DNA of 64,000 bases from Miltoncostaea oceani (GTDB lineage Bacteria > Actinomycetota > Thermoleophilia > Miltoncostaeales > Miltoncostaeaceae), in assembly GCF_018141545.1 (NCBI RefSeq), contig NZ_CP064356.1:310001-374000 (forward strand), given 5' to 3'. A model generated the notes under the pieces. It saw only the letters and a program-made list of their open reading frames with translations. It was not told the DNA's origin and searched no databases. Numbering within the stretch: the first letter of the stretch is position 1; every line of letters starts with the position of its first letter. This document shows positions 1-7,690 of the stretch, piece after piece. Position numbers and translations under genes: made by a program.

Positions 1-1
1 C

Positions 2-511
2 GAGAGCGGCCAGGGCAGCGGCGTGATCCTCGAGCCGTCGGGGCTCATCGTGACGAACGACCACGTCATCCAGGGGGCGTCGCGGGTGGTCGTCATCACC
101 CAGGACGAGCGCCGCATCGGCGCCGACGTGGTCAGCACCGACTCGCGTCAGGACCTCGCCGTCCTGCGTCCCGAGCAGGACGCGGGACGCGGGGCCGAGC
201 TGGTCGACGCACCGGACGGGGGCCTGCGCCAGGGGGATCGGGTCTTCGCCATCGGGAGCCCCTTCGGGTTGCAGAACACGGTGACTGCAGGAGTGGTCAG
301 CGCCGTGGGACGCACGAACCCGGAGGGGGTCCCGATGATCCAGATCGACGCCCCCATCAACCCCGGCAACTCGGGGGGCGGCCTCTTCGACCTCGAGGGC
401 CGGCTGGTGGGCATCCCCACCTCGATCCTCGGCCCCATCCCCGGCAACGTCGGGATCGGCTTCGCCGTCCCCGCGTCGCGTGTCCGCGCGCTGCTCGACG
501 GGGCCCCGTGA
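2..511 (+). CDS. HtrA/DegP-type trypsin-like serine protease, 5' end cut by the window
   Basis: Only the C-terminal part of the protease domain is inside the window; the frame is already open at base 2. The piece reads GSGVILEPSG then TNDHV (catalytic His, codon 62-64), QDLAVLR (catalytic Asp) and NPGNSGGGLF (catalytic Ser in GNSGG), which is the chymotrypsin-fold triad of the HtrA family. The frame stops about 45 residues after the serine, so there is no PDZ domain at the C-terminus, unlike classical DegP/HtrA. Any membrane anchor would lie upstream, outside the window. Family role: extracytoplasmic quality-control proteolysis. The stop lies 26 bases before the next ATG and it probably heads the MoxR operon. 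Confidence 0.9.
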   Translation, partial: ESGQGSGVILEPSGLIVTNDHVIQGASRVVVITQDERRIGADVVSTDSRQDLAVLRPEQDAGRGAELVDAPDGGLRQGDRVFAIGSPFGLQNTVTAGVVSAVGRTNPEGVPMIQIDAPINPGNSGGGLFDLEGRLVGIPTSILGPIPGNVGIGFAVPASRVRALLDGAP

Positions 512-537
512 CCACCACCGCAGGAGGACCCGACCGC

Positions 538-1560
538 ATGGACGACCGCCCCGAGCCCACCCTCGTGCCGGCGAGCGGGGCGTCGCCCCGCGAGCGCATG
601 GAGGCCGTGCTCTACGAGCTGCGGCGCGTCGTGGTGGGGCAGGACCGCCTGCTCGACCGCGTCCTCGTGTCGCTGCTCTCCCGCGGGCACGTCCTGCTCG
701 AGGGCGTCCCCGGCCTCGCGAAGACGCTGACGCTGGAGACCGTCGCCCGCGTCTGCGGCGGGCACTTCTCGCGCATCCAGTTCACCCCCGACCTCGTCCC
801 CTCCGACGTCGTCGGCGGCCAGGTCCTCGACCGCGACGGTGGCTTCTCGACCCGCCTCGGTCCCGTCTTCGCGAACTTCGTGCTCGCCGACGAGATCAAC
901 CGCGCGCCCGCGAAGGTGCAGTCGGCGCTGCTCGAGGTGATGGCCGAGGGCCACGCGTCGATCGCCGGCGAGACGCACCCCACCCCGCGCCCGTTCTTCG
1001 TGCTCGCCACCCAGAACCCGATCGAGAGCGAGGGCGTCTACCCCCTCCCGGAGGCCCAGGTCGACCGGTTCGCGATGAAGCTGGTCGTCGGGTACCCGTC
1101 CGTCGCCGACGAGGAGGAGATCGTGCGCCGCATGGCCTCCGACCCGCCCCAGCCGCGGCAGCTCCTCGACCCCGCCCAGATCATCGAGCTGCAGGAGGCC
1201 GCCGACACGGTCTTCGTGGACCACCGCGTCCGCGCCTACGCGGTGCGCCTCGTCAACGCGACCCGCACCCCGTCGGCGGAGGGCCTCGCCCACCTGGAGC
1301 CGTACCTCGACCTCGGCGGCTCGCCGCGTGCGTCGCTGGCGCTGATCCGCGGCGGCCGGGCGCTCGCCGTGATGCGCGGGCGCACGTACGTCATGCCCGA
1401 GGACGTCCACAGCCTGTTCCACGACGTGCTGCGCCACCGCATCGTGCTCTCCTACGAGGCGCTCGCCGCGGACGTGCGCCCCGACCAGGTGCTCGACGCG
1501 ATCATCGACGCCATCCCGCAGCCCGACGTGGAGCTCGGAAGTGGCCGCTCCGCCGGCTAG
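538..1560 (+). CDS. MoxR-family AAA+ ATPase
   Basis: A 340-residue AAA+ protein. Walker A is GVPGLAKT (about residues 57-64), Walker B and the MoxR signature are ADEINRAPAKVQSALLEVM (about 117-135), and ATQNPIE is the sensor 1 region. MoxR proteins act as chaperones that insert cofactors or remodel vWA-domain partners; here the partners are presumably the three downstream products. I chose ATG 538 because AGGAGG lies at 522-527, 10 bases upstream. A GTG at 508 overlapping the protease stop (GTGA) would add 10 residues and is a real alternative. It overlaps the DUF58 gene by 20 bases, so translation is probably coupled. Confidence 0.93.
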   Translation: MDDRPEPTLVPASGASPRERMEAVLYELRRVVVGQDRLLDRVLVSLLSRGHVLLEGVPGLAKTLTLETVARVCGGHFSRIQFTPDLVPSDVVGGQVLDRDGGFSTRLGPVFANFVLADEINRAPAKVQSALLEVMAEGHASIAGETHPTPRPFFVLATQNPIESEGVYPLPEAQVDRFAMKLVVGYPSVADEEEIVRRMASDPPQPRQLLDPAQIIELQEAADTVFVDHRVRAYAVRLVNATRTPSAEGLAHLEPYLDLGGSPRASLALIRGGRALAVMRGRTYVMPEDVHSLFHDVLRHRIVLSYEALAADVRPDQVLDAIIDAIPQPDVELGSGRSAG

Positions 1561-2467
1561 CACGGCCCTCTCGGAGTCGCTCCTGCGGCGCGTGGAGCTG
1601 CGCGTCGCGCGGCGCCTCGACGGCCTGCTGCAGGGTGAGCGCCAGGGGCGGCGCCCGGGACCGGGCGGCGAGCCCGCGCTGACCCGCGCCTACGAGGACG
1701 GCGACGACGTGCGCTGGGTCGACTGGCCGCTCAGCGCCCGCACCGGCATGCCGATGGTGCGCGTCCCGGAGATCGAGCCGGTGCTCACCGCGTGGGCGCT
1801 GGTCGACTGCTCCCCGTCGATGGAGTACGGCACCACCGTCCAGACGAAGGCCGAGCTCGCCCGCGAGGTGCTCGCCGGCGTCGGGGTGGTGCTGCGCCGG
1901 CGGGGCGACCGCCTCGGGGTGATGGCGACGGCCACGGGCGACATCGACCTGATGCGGCCGCCCCGCGCGGACCGGCGCGGCCTGGTCGCCGCGATCGCCG
2001 CGGTCGACCGGATCCGCCCCGTGGAGGGTCGGGGTGGGCGCACCGACCTGGTGCGGGCGATCTCGTCGCTCGGCCGGATCGCCCGCCACCGCGGCGCCGT
2101 CGTCCTCATCTCCGACTTCCCCCTCCTGCCGGGGCTGGAGCAGGCGATCGGCGCGCTCGGGCGCCGCCACGAGGTGATCGCCGTCGAGGTGCGCGACCGG
2201 CGCGAGCGGGACCTCCCCGACGTCGGGCCCGTGCACCTCCGCGACCTCGAGACGGGGCGCCGCCGCCTGGTCGACACCGCCGACCCGCGGTTCCGCACCC
2301 GCTTCGCCGCCGCCGTCGAGGCGACCGACCGCGCCCGCGACGCGATGCTCGCCCGCGCCGGCGCCCGTCACGTCATCGCCGAGACCGGCCTCGACTGGGT
2401 GCTGCCGCTGGCCCGGACCCTCGGACGTCCCGCCCACCGCCGGCGCGCGACGGGGGCGTTCGCGTGA
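1541..2467 (+). CDS. DUF58 domain protein
   Basis: A 308-residue soluble protein. The N-terminal half has the DUF58 hallmark ARAYEDGDDVRWVDWPLSAR-like segment (read here as TRAYEDGDDVRWVDWPLSAR), followed by a vWA-like fold that starts ALVDCSPSM, a MIDAS-like DxSxS pattern. DUF58 proteins almost always sit next to moxR and vWA genes and are thought to be part of the MoxR client complex; the exact role is unknown. The GTG start at 1541 lies inside moxR, and the stop overlaps the next start as GTGA. No membrane segment is apparent. Confidence 0.9.
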   Translation: MAAPPASTALSESLLRRVELRVARRLDGLLQGERQGRRPGPGGEPALTRAYEDGDDVRWVDWPLSARTGMPMVRVPEIEPVLTAWALVDCSPSMEYGTTVQTKAELAREVLAGVGVVLRRRGDRLGVMATATGDIDLMRPPRADRRGLVAAIAAVDRIRPVEGRGGRTDLVRAISSLGRIARHRGAVVLISDFPLLPGLEQAIGALGRRHEVIAVEVRDRRERDLPDVGPVHLRDLETGRRRLVDTADPRFRTRFAAAVEATDRARDAMLARAGARHVIAETGLDWVLPLARTLGRPAHRRRATGAFA

Positions 2468-3411
2468 CGTTCCAGCAGCCGCTGCTGCTGCTCGCCCTGC
2501 TCGCGGTCCCGCTGCTCGCCCTCCTCGTGTGGTGGTGGCGCCGCCGCCGCCCGGCCGTCGGCATCCCCTTCCCGGACCTCGACGTCGTGGCGCGCGCCGA
2601 TCCCGGTCCCCGGCGGCGCCGCCACCTGCCGCTGCTGCTCGCCCTGCTCGCCCTGTCGGCGCTGGTGGTCGCGCTCGCGCGGCCGGAGATGTGGCGCGAC
2701 GAGCCGCGGGAGCGGGCGACGATCATGCTCGCGATCGACGTGTCGGGCTCGATGGCCGCCACCGACGTCGACCCGTACCGGCTGCAGGCCGCGCAGGACG
2801 CCGCGAAGACGTTCGCGGACGAGGTGCCCCGCCAATACCAGGTCGGCCTGGTGAGCTTCTCGGGCTCGGCGAACCTGCTGGTCGCGCCGACCACCGACCG
2901 CGCCGCGTTGCTGCGGGCGATCGACGGCCTCGCGCCCGACGGCGCCACCGCGGTCGGCGAGGCGATCGAGACGTCCCTCGACGCGATCCGCGCGACCCAG
3001 ACGGGCCTGCCCGCCGACGACGCCGGCGCGACGCTGGAGGCGGCCCGCATCGTGGTGCTCTCCGACGGCGCGACGACGGTCGGCATCCCCCCGTCGCTGG
3101 CGGCGGAGGACGCGAAGGCGGCCGGGGTCCCCGTCTTCACCGTCTCCCTCGGCACCCCCGACGGGATCCTCGCGAACGGCCAGCCGGTGCCGCCGGACGC
3201 CGAGGGCCTGCGGGAGGTCGCGGAGATCACGGGCGGTGATGCGTTCGAGAGCGAGGACGCGGCGTCGGTGAGCGCCGTCTACGAGCGGCTCGGCTCGTTC
3301 ATCGGGACCGAGCGCGTGCGCGGCGAGGTGACGGCGTGGTTCGTCGGCATCGCCGCCGCCCTCCTGATCCTGGCCGGTGTCGCGGCCTGGCGGATCTCGC
3401 CGCGCCTGTGA
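2464..3411 (+). CDS. BatA-like membrane protein with vWA domain
   Basis: 315 residues. The layout is an N-terminal membrane segment (LLLLALLAVPLLALLVWWW), a second one after about 60 residues (LPLLLALLALSALVVALA), a vWA domain beginning MLAIDVSGSMAATD with an intact MIDAS DxSxS, and a C-terminal membrane helix before the stop. This is the BatA/BatB arrangement (aerotolerance-type operons), which places the vWA domain outside the membrane between two anchors. GTG 2464 overlaps the DUF58 stop. An open frame continues upstream, but it is the out-of-frame shadow of DUF58; the hydrophobic N-terminus fits GTG 2464. Confidence 0.9.
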   Translation: MTFQQPLLLLALLAVPLLALLVWWWRRRRPAVGIPFPDLDVVARADPGPRRRRHLPLLLALLALSALVVALARPEMWRDEPRERATIMLAIDVSGSMAATDVDPYRLQAAQDAAKTFADEVPRQYQVGLVSFSGSANLLVAPTTDRAALLRAIDGLAPDGATAVGEAIETSLDAIRATQTGLPADDAGATLEAARIVVLSDGATTVGIPPSLAAEDAKAAGVPVFTVSLGTPDGILANGQPVPPDAEGLREVAEITGGDAFESEDAASVSAVYERLGSFIGTERVRGEVTAWFVGIAAALLILAGVAAWRISPRL

Positions 3412-4382
3412 CGTTCCAGTCGCCGATGTGGCTGTGGGCCCTGCTGGCCCTGCCGCTCCTCGCCGTCGCGCTCGTCGCGTGGTCGCGGGCGGGCCGCCGG
3501 GCCGCGGACCGCTGGTCCGACCCGCGGGTGATGGCGGTCGGGCCGCCCGCCCGGACGCGGCGGCTGCGCGCCGCCGCCGCCGCCGTCGCCCTGCTGGCGG
3601 TGGGGGCGGGGGCCGTGGCGATGGCGCGCCCGTCGGTGGAGGAGACGGCGCAGGAGGACCGCTCGAGCGTGATGCTCACCATCGACGTCTCCGAGTCGAT
3701 GGTGAAGACCGACCTCCAGCCGTCGCGGCTGCAGGCGGCGATCACGGCGGCGGAGAGCTTCGCCGACCAGGCCCCGGAGACGACGTCGATCGGCGTGACG
3801 ACGTTCGCGGAGAGCGCCCAGGTGCTGCTCGCGCCGACCCTCGACCGGGACCGGCTGCACCAGGTGCTGGAGGGCGTGACGGACACCCGCGTCGGAACCG
3901 CCCTCGGCGAGGCCGTGACGACGTCGCTGGCGTCGCTCGTCTCGGTGGGTGCGGTGGCGGACCCGCCGCCCGCCGACCCGTCGGACTCGCCGGGGCGGAT
4001 CCTGGTCCTCACCGACGGCGCGAACTCGATCCGCCGGGCGACGTCCCCGGAGGCCGCGGCGGACCGCGCGGCCGTCGCGGGGGTGCCGGTGTACACGATC
4101 CTGCTCGGCGACGACCCGGGCCGCGACGACCAGCCGCTGCCGGCGGAGACGCTGTCGGCGATGTCGACGCGGACCGGCGGGATCTTCGCGCAGAGCATCA
4201 CGACGGCGGATCTGCAGGCCGTCTTCCGGGACATCGGGTCGATCGTCGCGCCGGTCGAGCGGCTGCGGGAGCTGACGGTGTGGGTCGCCGTCGCCGCGAT
4301 CGCGTTGCTGCTGGTCGCGGCGGTGCTGGCGGGCCTCGCGCGGCCCCGCCGACCGCGCCTGGAGGGTCTGCGGGCCTCCTGA
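3408..4382 (+). CDS. BatB-like membrane protein with vWA domain
   Basis: 324 residues, a paralogue of the preceding gene. It opens VTFQSPMWLWALLALPLL, much like its neighbour VTFQQPLLLLALLAVPLL, so a tandem duplication is likely. It has a second membrane helix, then a vWA domain with MIDAS TIDVSESMVKTD (DxSxS kept, Gly replaced by Glu), and ends with a membrane helix and a short basic tail. GTG 3408 overlaps the previous stop as GTGA. It is the last gene of the protease-moxR-DUF58-vWA operon; a dyad and probable promoter of the next unit follow. Confidence 0.9.
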   Translation: MTFQSPMWLWALLALPLLAVALVAWSRAGRRAADRWSDPRVMAVGPPARTRRLRAAAAAVALLAVGAGAVAMARPSVEETAQEDRSSVMLTIDVSESMVKTDLQPSRLQAAITAAESFADQAPETTSIGVTTFAESAQVLLAPTLDRDRLHQVLEGVTDTRVGTALGEAVTTSLASLVSVGAVADPPPADPSDSPGRILVLTDGANSIRRATSPEAAADRAAVAGVPVYTILLGDDPGRDDQPLPAETLSAMSTRTGGIFAQSITTADLQAVFRDIGSIVAPVERLRELTVWVAVAAIALLLVAAVLAGLARPRRPRLEGLRAS

Positions 4383-4386
4383 AACG

Positions 4387-4406
4387 CACCTGCAACGTTG
4401 CAGGTG
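4387..4406. promoter_or_regulatory. 20-bp perfect palindrome, candidate operator or hairpin
   Basis: CACCTGCAACGTTGCAGGTG reads identically on both strands. It is flanked by GAAAC at 4381-4385 and its complement GTTTC at 4411-4415, so the dyad extends to about 35 bp with small asymmetry. A TAGGTT hexamer at 4417-4422 could be a -10 box, which would put the palindrome at the -35 region of the adhesin gene starting at 4525. The central CG with TGCAACGTTGCA is like LacI-family half-sites, but that is only resemblance. There is no T-run, so an intrinsic terminator is less likely. Two further dyads follow: 4454-4466 (GTTCC/GGAAC) and 4469-4496 (GACCGCCA/TGGCGGTC, 12-base loop). Confidence 0.6.
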
Positions 4407-4524
4407 GAGGGTTTCGTAGGTTCGGTCACCCGGCCGGGGTTCACGTACCGGTCGTTCCGGGGGAACCTGACCGCCAATGAGGCCGCAGTGGCGGTCCGGG
4501 CGGACGTTCGGCGAAAGGCGTGAC

Positions 4525-5946
4525 ATGAGACGAGGTCCTCTGGGCCGCTGGCGCGGCACCGCGATCCTGGGGCTGGTGATCGCCCTCGCGGTGCCGGCGG
4601 TGGCCTCCGCGATCGGCATCTCCCTCAACCGCGCGCCCTCGCCCCCGCAGGCGGTGCAGCGCGGCACGGGCACGCAACAGGTCGACTTCTCGATCACGTA
4701 CCAGACGGTCGCCGAGTCCTGGCAGCTGCGCTTCTCCGACCCGTCGGGGAACGTCCTGCAGCAGGAGACGCAGAACGTCGCGGGGCAGCCGAGCCCGATC
4801 AACGGCTCGCGTGGCTTCGTGCCGTCGGCGTCGGCGCCCCCCGGGCGGTACCGCGCGACGGTCGACTTCTTCTCGTCGCCCGGCAGCCTCGAGAGCTCCG
4901 CCCTCGTCACGTTCGACGTGGCGGACGCGCTCGGCACGCTGCAGCTCGTCAAGTTCGAGGACGTGAACGGCAACGGCGCCCGTGACGCGGGTGAGCCGGG
5001 CGTCCCCGGGTGGAGCTTCCGCCTGACGAACCCGCAGGGCAACGGCAGCGTCGCGTCGACCGGCGTCGACGGGACCGTGACGATCGGCAGCGTCCCCGCG
5101 GGCGTCTGGACGGTCTCGGAGGTCGTGGACCCGGCGTGGGTCGCGATCACCCCCGTCACCGGCCAGGTGACGGTGCCCGTCAACGGCGTCGGCACGTTCA
5201 CCGCCGGCAACGTCCGTCCCGCCCCGATCAGCGGCGTGGTCTTCATCGACACGAACCGCAACGGCATCCGCGACGCCGGCGAGGTCGGCCGCGCCGGCGT
5301 GCGCCTCGACCTGACCGGCACCCGCCCCGGCGGCATCACCGTCACGGCGCGCCAGGTGCTCTCGGGCTCCGACGGCAGCTACTCCTTCCCCGACCTGCTC
5401 CCCGGCACGTACACCGTGTCCGTCGCGGTCCCGGGCGGCCTGTCGATCACGACCGCGCGCACCATCGGCGGCATCGGCATCACGTCCGGCACCGGCAGCC
5501 CGAACAACAACTTCGGCCTCGTCGCCGGCGGCGGCGGCGCGAACGCCCAGGGCGGCCCGACGCCGAACATCGGGATCCTGAAGACCGGTCCCCGCACCGC
5601 CCGGGCGGGCGCGACGTTCACGTACCGGATCACGGTGCGGAACCGCAGCACGTTCCCCGCCACGAACGTCGAGGTCACCGACCTCGTGCCGGCGAACCTC
5701 ACGCTCGTCCGCATCCCGTCGGGCGCGACGATCCGCAACGGCGTCGTGACGTGGAGGGTCGGCACCCTGCCGGGTGGCGGCTCCCGCACCCTGACGATGC
5801 CCGTCCGCGTCAACCCGAACGTCACCGGCACGGTCCGCAACACCGCGACCGTCACGGCCGACAACCTGCCGCCGCGGCGTTCGACGGTCCCCACGAAGAT
5901 CGTGGGCCCGCGTCCCGTCGCCCGGACCGGGGGCGTGACCGGCTGA
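4525..5946 (+). CDS. Secreted SdrD-B/DUF11 repeat protein, adhesin-like
   Basis: 473 residues. A basic N-terminus and a hydrophobic stretch ending VASA form a signal peptide (about 1-30). An unassigned beta-rich region follows (about 30-145). Two SdrD-B-like domains come next, each opening with the calcium-loop pattern (FEDVNGNGARDAGEPG and FIDTNRNGIRDAGEVG; about 145-240 and 240-345). A DUF11 repeat (AGATFTYRITVRN ... LTMPVRV, about 350-455) follows. The protein ends PVARTGGVTG, similar to a sortase signal, but without the hydrophobic helix and basic tail a sorting signal needs. ATG 4525 is preceded by AAAGG; ATG 4477 is upstream in frame but would bury the signal peptide. The stop overlaps the next start by one base. 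Confidence 0.87.
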   Translation: MRRGPLGRWRGTAILGLVIALAVPAVASAIGISLNRAPSPPQAVQRGTGTQQVDFSITYQTVAESWQLRFSDPSGNVLQQETQNVAGQPSPINGSRGFVPSASAPPGRYRATVDFFSSPGSLESSALVTFDVADALGTLQLVKFEDVNGNGARDAGEPGVPGWSFRLTNPQGNGSVASTGVDGTVTIGSVPAGVWTVSEVVDPAWVAITPVTGQVTVPVNGVGTFTAGNVRPAPISGVVFIDTNRNGIRDAGEVGRAGVRLDLTGTRPGGITVTARQVLSGSDGSYSFPDLLPGTYTVSVAVPGGLSITTARTIGGIGITSGTGSPNNNFGLVAGGGGANAQGGPTPNIGILKTGPRTARAGATFTYRITVRNRSTFPATNVEVTDLVPANLTLVRIPSGATIRNGVVTWRVGTLPGGGSRTLTMPVRVNPNVTGTVRNTATVTADNLPPRRSTVPTKIVGPRPVARTGGVTG

Positions 5947-6737
5947 TGGCGATGACCCGTCTGCGACCGGCGTCCCTCTGGGGCGCCGGCGCGCTGGCCG
6001 CCTGCGCGCTCGCCCTGGCGGCGGGGGCCGCGTCCGCCGCCGCGCCGGCGTCCGTCCCGGCCACCGCGACCGCCGTCTCCACGGCGACCACGGCGTCCCC
6101 GATCGCGAGCCGGCCGACGACGCGTGAGGCGTGGACCGCCCGCGTGATCGTCCCCGTGCACACCCGGTCGGCGCCGCGCGCCCAGGCCCGCAAGACGTCG
6201 AAGCTCGAGGCGACCGCGCCCTACAACCGCGGCCCCCACGTGTTGCTGGTGCTCGCCGCCCGGAGCACGAAGACCGGCGTCTGGTACCGCGTGCTCCTGA
6301 ACAAGCGGCCGAACGACGCGGCCGGCTGGGTCCCCGCCGAGGCCGTCCAGGTCAGGAAGACCCCGTACCGGATCACCGTCGACCTGAGCTCCCGCACCCT
6401 CCAGCTGTTCAAGGCGGGGAAGGCCGTCGGCCGGTGGTCGGTCGCGGTCGGCACGCCGACGAACCCGACCCCCGTGGGACGGTTCGCCGTCAGCGAGGTC
6501 GTCCGGCAGGACAACCCCTCCGGGTTCTTCGGCACCTACATCATGACCCTGACCGCCCACTCCGAGCGGCTGTCGGACTTCGACGGCGGCGACGGGCGGG
6601 TGGCGCTGCACGGCACGAACCGCGCGAGCCTCATCGGCCAGGCCGTCAGCCACGGTTGCGTGCGGCTGGTGAACGCCGTCGCGACGCGCCTCGGGCGCAC
6701 CGTCCCGCCGGGCGCCCCCGTGGACATCGTCCGCTAG
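5946..6737 (+). CDS. L,D-transpeptidase (YkuD family), exported
   Basis: 263 residues. Signal peptide about 1-33 (ALAACALALAAGAASA), an Ala/Thr-rich linker, an SH3-like region (about 63-135), then the YkuD catalytic domain (about 141-262). The active-site motif is complete: HGTN with His222 and SHGCVRL with Cys238. The enzyme makes 3-3 cross-links in peptidoglycan or attaches proteins to it, outside the membrane. The ATG shares one base with the stop of the SdrD-B/DUF11 gene (TGATG), so the two are translationally coupled; this suggests, but does not show, that it serves that surface protein. An adjacent in-frame ATG (5952) is an alternative start. Confidence 0.92.
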   Translation: MAMTRLRPASLWGAGALAACALALAAGAASAAAPASVPATATAVSTATTASPIASRPTTREAWTARVIVPVHTRSAPRAQARKTSKLEATAPYNRGPHVLLVLAARSTKTGVWYRVLLNKRPNDAAGWVPAEAVQVRKTPYRITVDLSSRTLQLFKAGKAVGRWSVAVGTPTNPTPVGRFAVSEVVRQDNPSGFFGTYIMTLTAHSERLSDFDGGDGRVALHGTNRASLIGQAVSHGCVRLVNAVATRLGRTVPPGAPVDIVR

Positions 6738-7361
6738 ACCGACCGGGCCCCGTGGCCGCCCGTCCGGGTGATCACGGGGCGCGTCGGCGGGGTCGTCGTG
6801 CGCGGTGGCGGGACCGGCGCCGCCGGAGCCGGGACGGGGCCCGCCGGGGTCGCGCGGCGGGTCGCCGGGTCGGGCGGTCCCCGGCCCGCCGGTGATCCAC
6901 CGTCCCTCGCGGAACCACCGGCGCATCGTCCGGTCCGAGGGGATGACCCCGTCGCCGCACCGCGCCGTCGCGTGGATCTCCCGTATCACCTGGGCGGGGG
7001 GCCTCCCGACCGCGAAGGCCTGCTCCGCGCGGGTGCGGAGGGCCGGCCACGAGTAGGAGCCGGGCAGGGGTCGTCCGCTCGCGCCCGACCGCGCCCGCGC
7101 CCGGCGGGTGAGGACGTCCAGCGCACGCTGCCGCCGCGCGGTCATCGACCCCGCCGCCCGCCACGCGTGCCAGAGGGAGACGGCGAGGTCGCGGCCCGCC
7201 CGGGAGCGCTGGAACTCCTCGGAGCGGTGCTCGCCGCAGAGCCACACCGAGACGCCGCACGGGAGGTGCAGCTCCGCCCGCTCCCCCCGACCCGGCCCCA
7301 TGCAGATCAGGCACGGCGGCCGCGACCCGAGGCGTGGTCCCTTGTAGAGGCTCTTCGGCAT
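6738..7361 (-). CDS. Hypothetical zinc-ribbon-like protein without a normal stop
   Basis: From ATG 7361 the minus strand reads MPKSLYKGPRLGSRPPCLIC, then LPCGVSVWLCGEHRS: four cysteines in a CxxC...C...CxxH pattern suggesting a small zinc knuckle. Around codons 115-155 a helical segment (QVIREIHATARCGDGVIPSD then RTMRRWFREGRW) looks like an HTH-type or DNA-binding module. Codon third positions stay GC-rich to about 6780. No in-frame stop occurs at the expected end: the frame stays open through the convergent L,D-transpeptidase gene to 5379. The listed end is therefore the edge of that gene, not a stop. In the other two minus frames stops lie at 6772 and 6734, so a frameshift would give about 196-209 residues. 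I do not recognise the family. Confidence 0.45.
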
Positions 7362-7446
7362 GACCCGAGACTGCCAGCGCCCCCCGTCACGGATCAGCAC
7401 GGGAACGTGCCGGGATCGTGCCGTCCCCGGGTCGGTTCCCCTGGGT

Positions 7447-7658
7447 GCAAATGGACGACGGGGACCGGCCGAGTGGCCGCCGCCTCGACGTGGTCACTCG
7501 GCCGGCCGCGAGGTCCATTCGGCCGGCGCCGGTCCTCCTGGTTTCCCGGATGGCCGTTCGAGCCGTCCGCGACGTCCATTTGAACGGGAACCCCCGGTCA
7601 CGGGGATCCTGGCCGCATCGAGTGGCCACTCGGACCGTCCCCGGCGTCCACTTGCGCC
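7447..7658. repeat. Four imperfect copies of a ~32-bp element, one direct and three inverted
   Basis: Copies lie at 7447-7478 (plus) and 7493-7524, 7549-7578 and 7620-7656 (minus). In a common orientation they share a head (CAAATGGACG or a close variant) and a tail (CCGAGTGGCC or a close variant) 12 bases apart (11 in the second copy). Copies one and four differ at about 4 of 32 positions. The last copy also holds the 12-bp palindrome GAGTGGCCACTC at 7620-7631. The rest of the 7362-7690 gap shows no gene I can support; it lies downstream of glcF and upstream of the zinc-ribbon-like gene. The function is unknown: a regulator binding array, a structured RNA or a small repeat family are all possible. 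Confidence 0.7.
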
Positions 7659-7690
7659 AGACACGGCGCAGGAGGCCCGGGCCGACGACC

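Noticed and set aside
5915-5946. Sortase LPxTG-type signal at the end of the SdrD-B protein
   Set aside because: VARTGG resembles one, but neither a hydrophobic helix nor a basic tail follows before the stop.
5379-7400. 673-codon open frame on the minus strand across the transpeptidase and adhesin genes
   Set aside because: Over most of its length it uses the same codon triplets read backwards; in GC-rich genes such frames stay open because TTA, CTA and TCA are rare. Only the part above about 6780 has its own coding character.
7447-7658. CRISPR array
   Set aside because: The repeats are imperfect, differ in orientation and have unequal spacing (about 15-60 bases); no cas gene is nearby.
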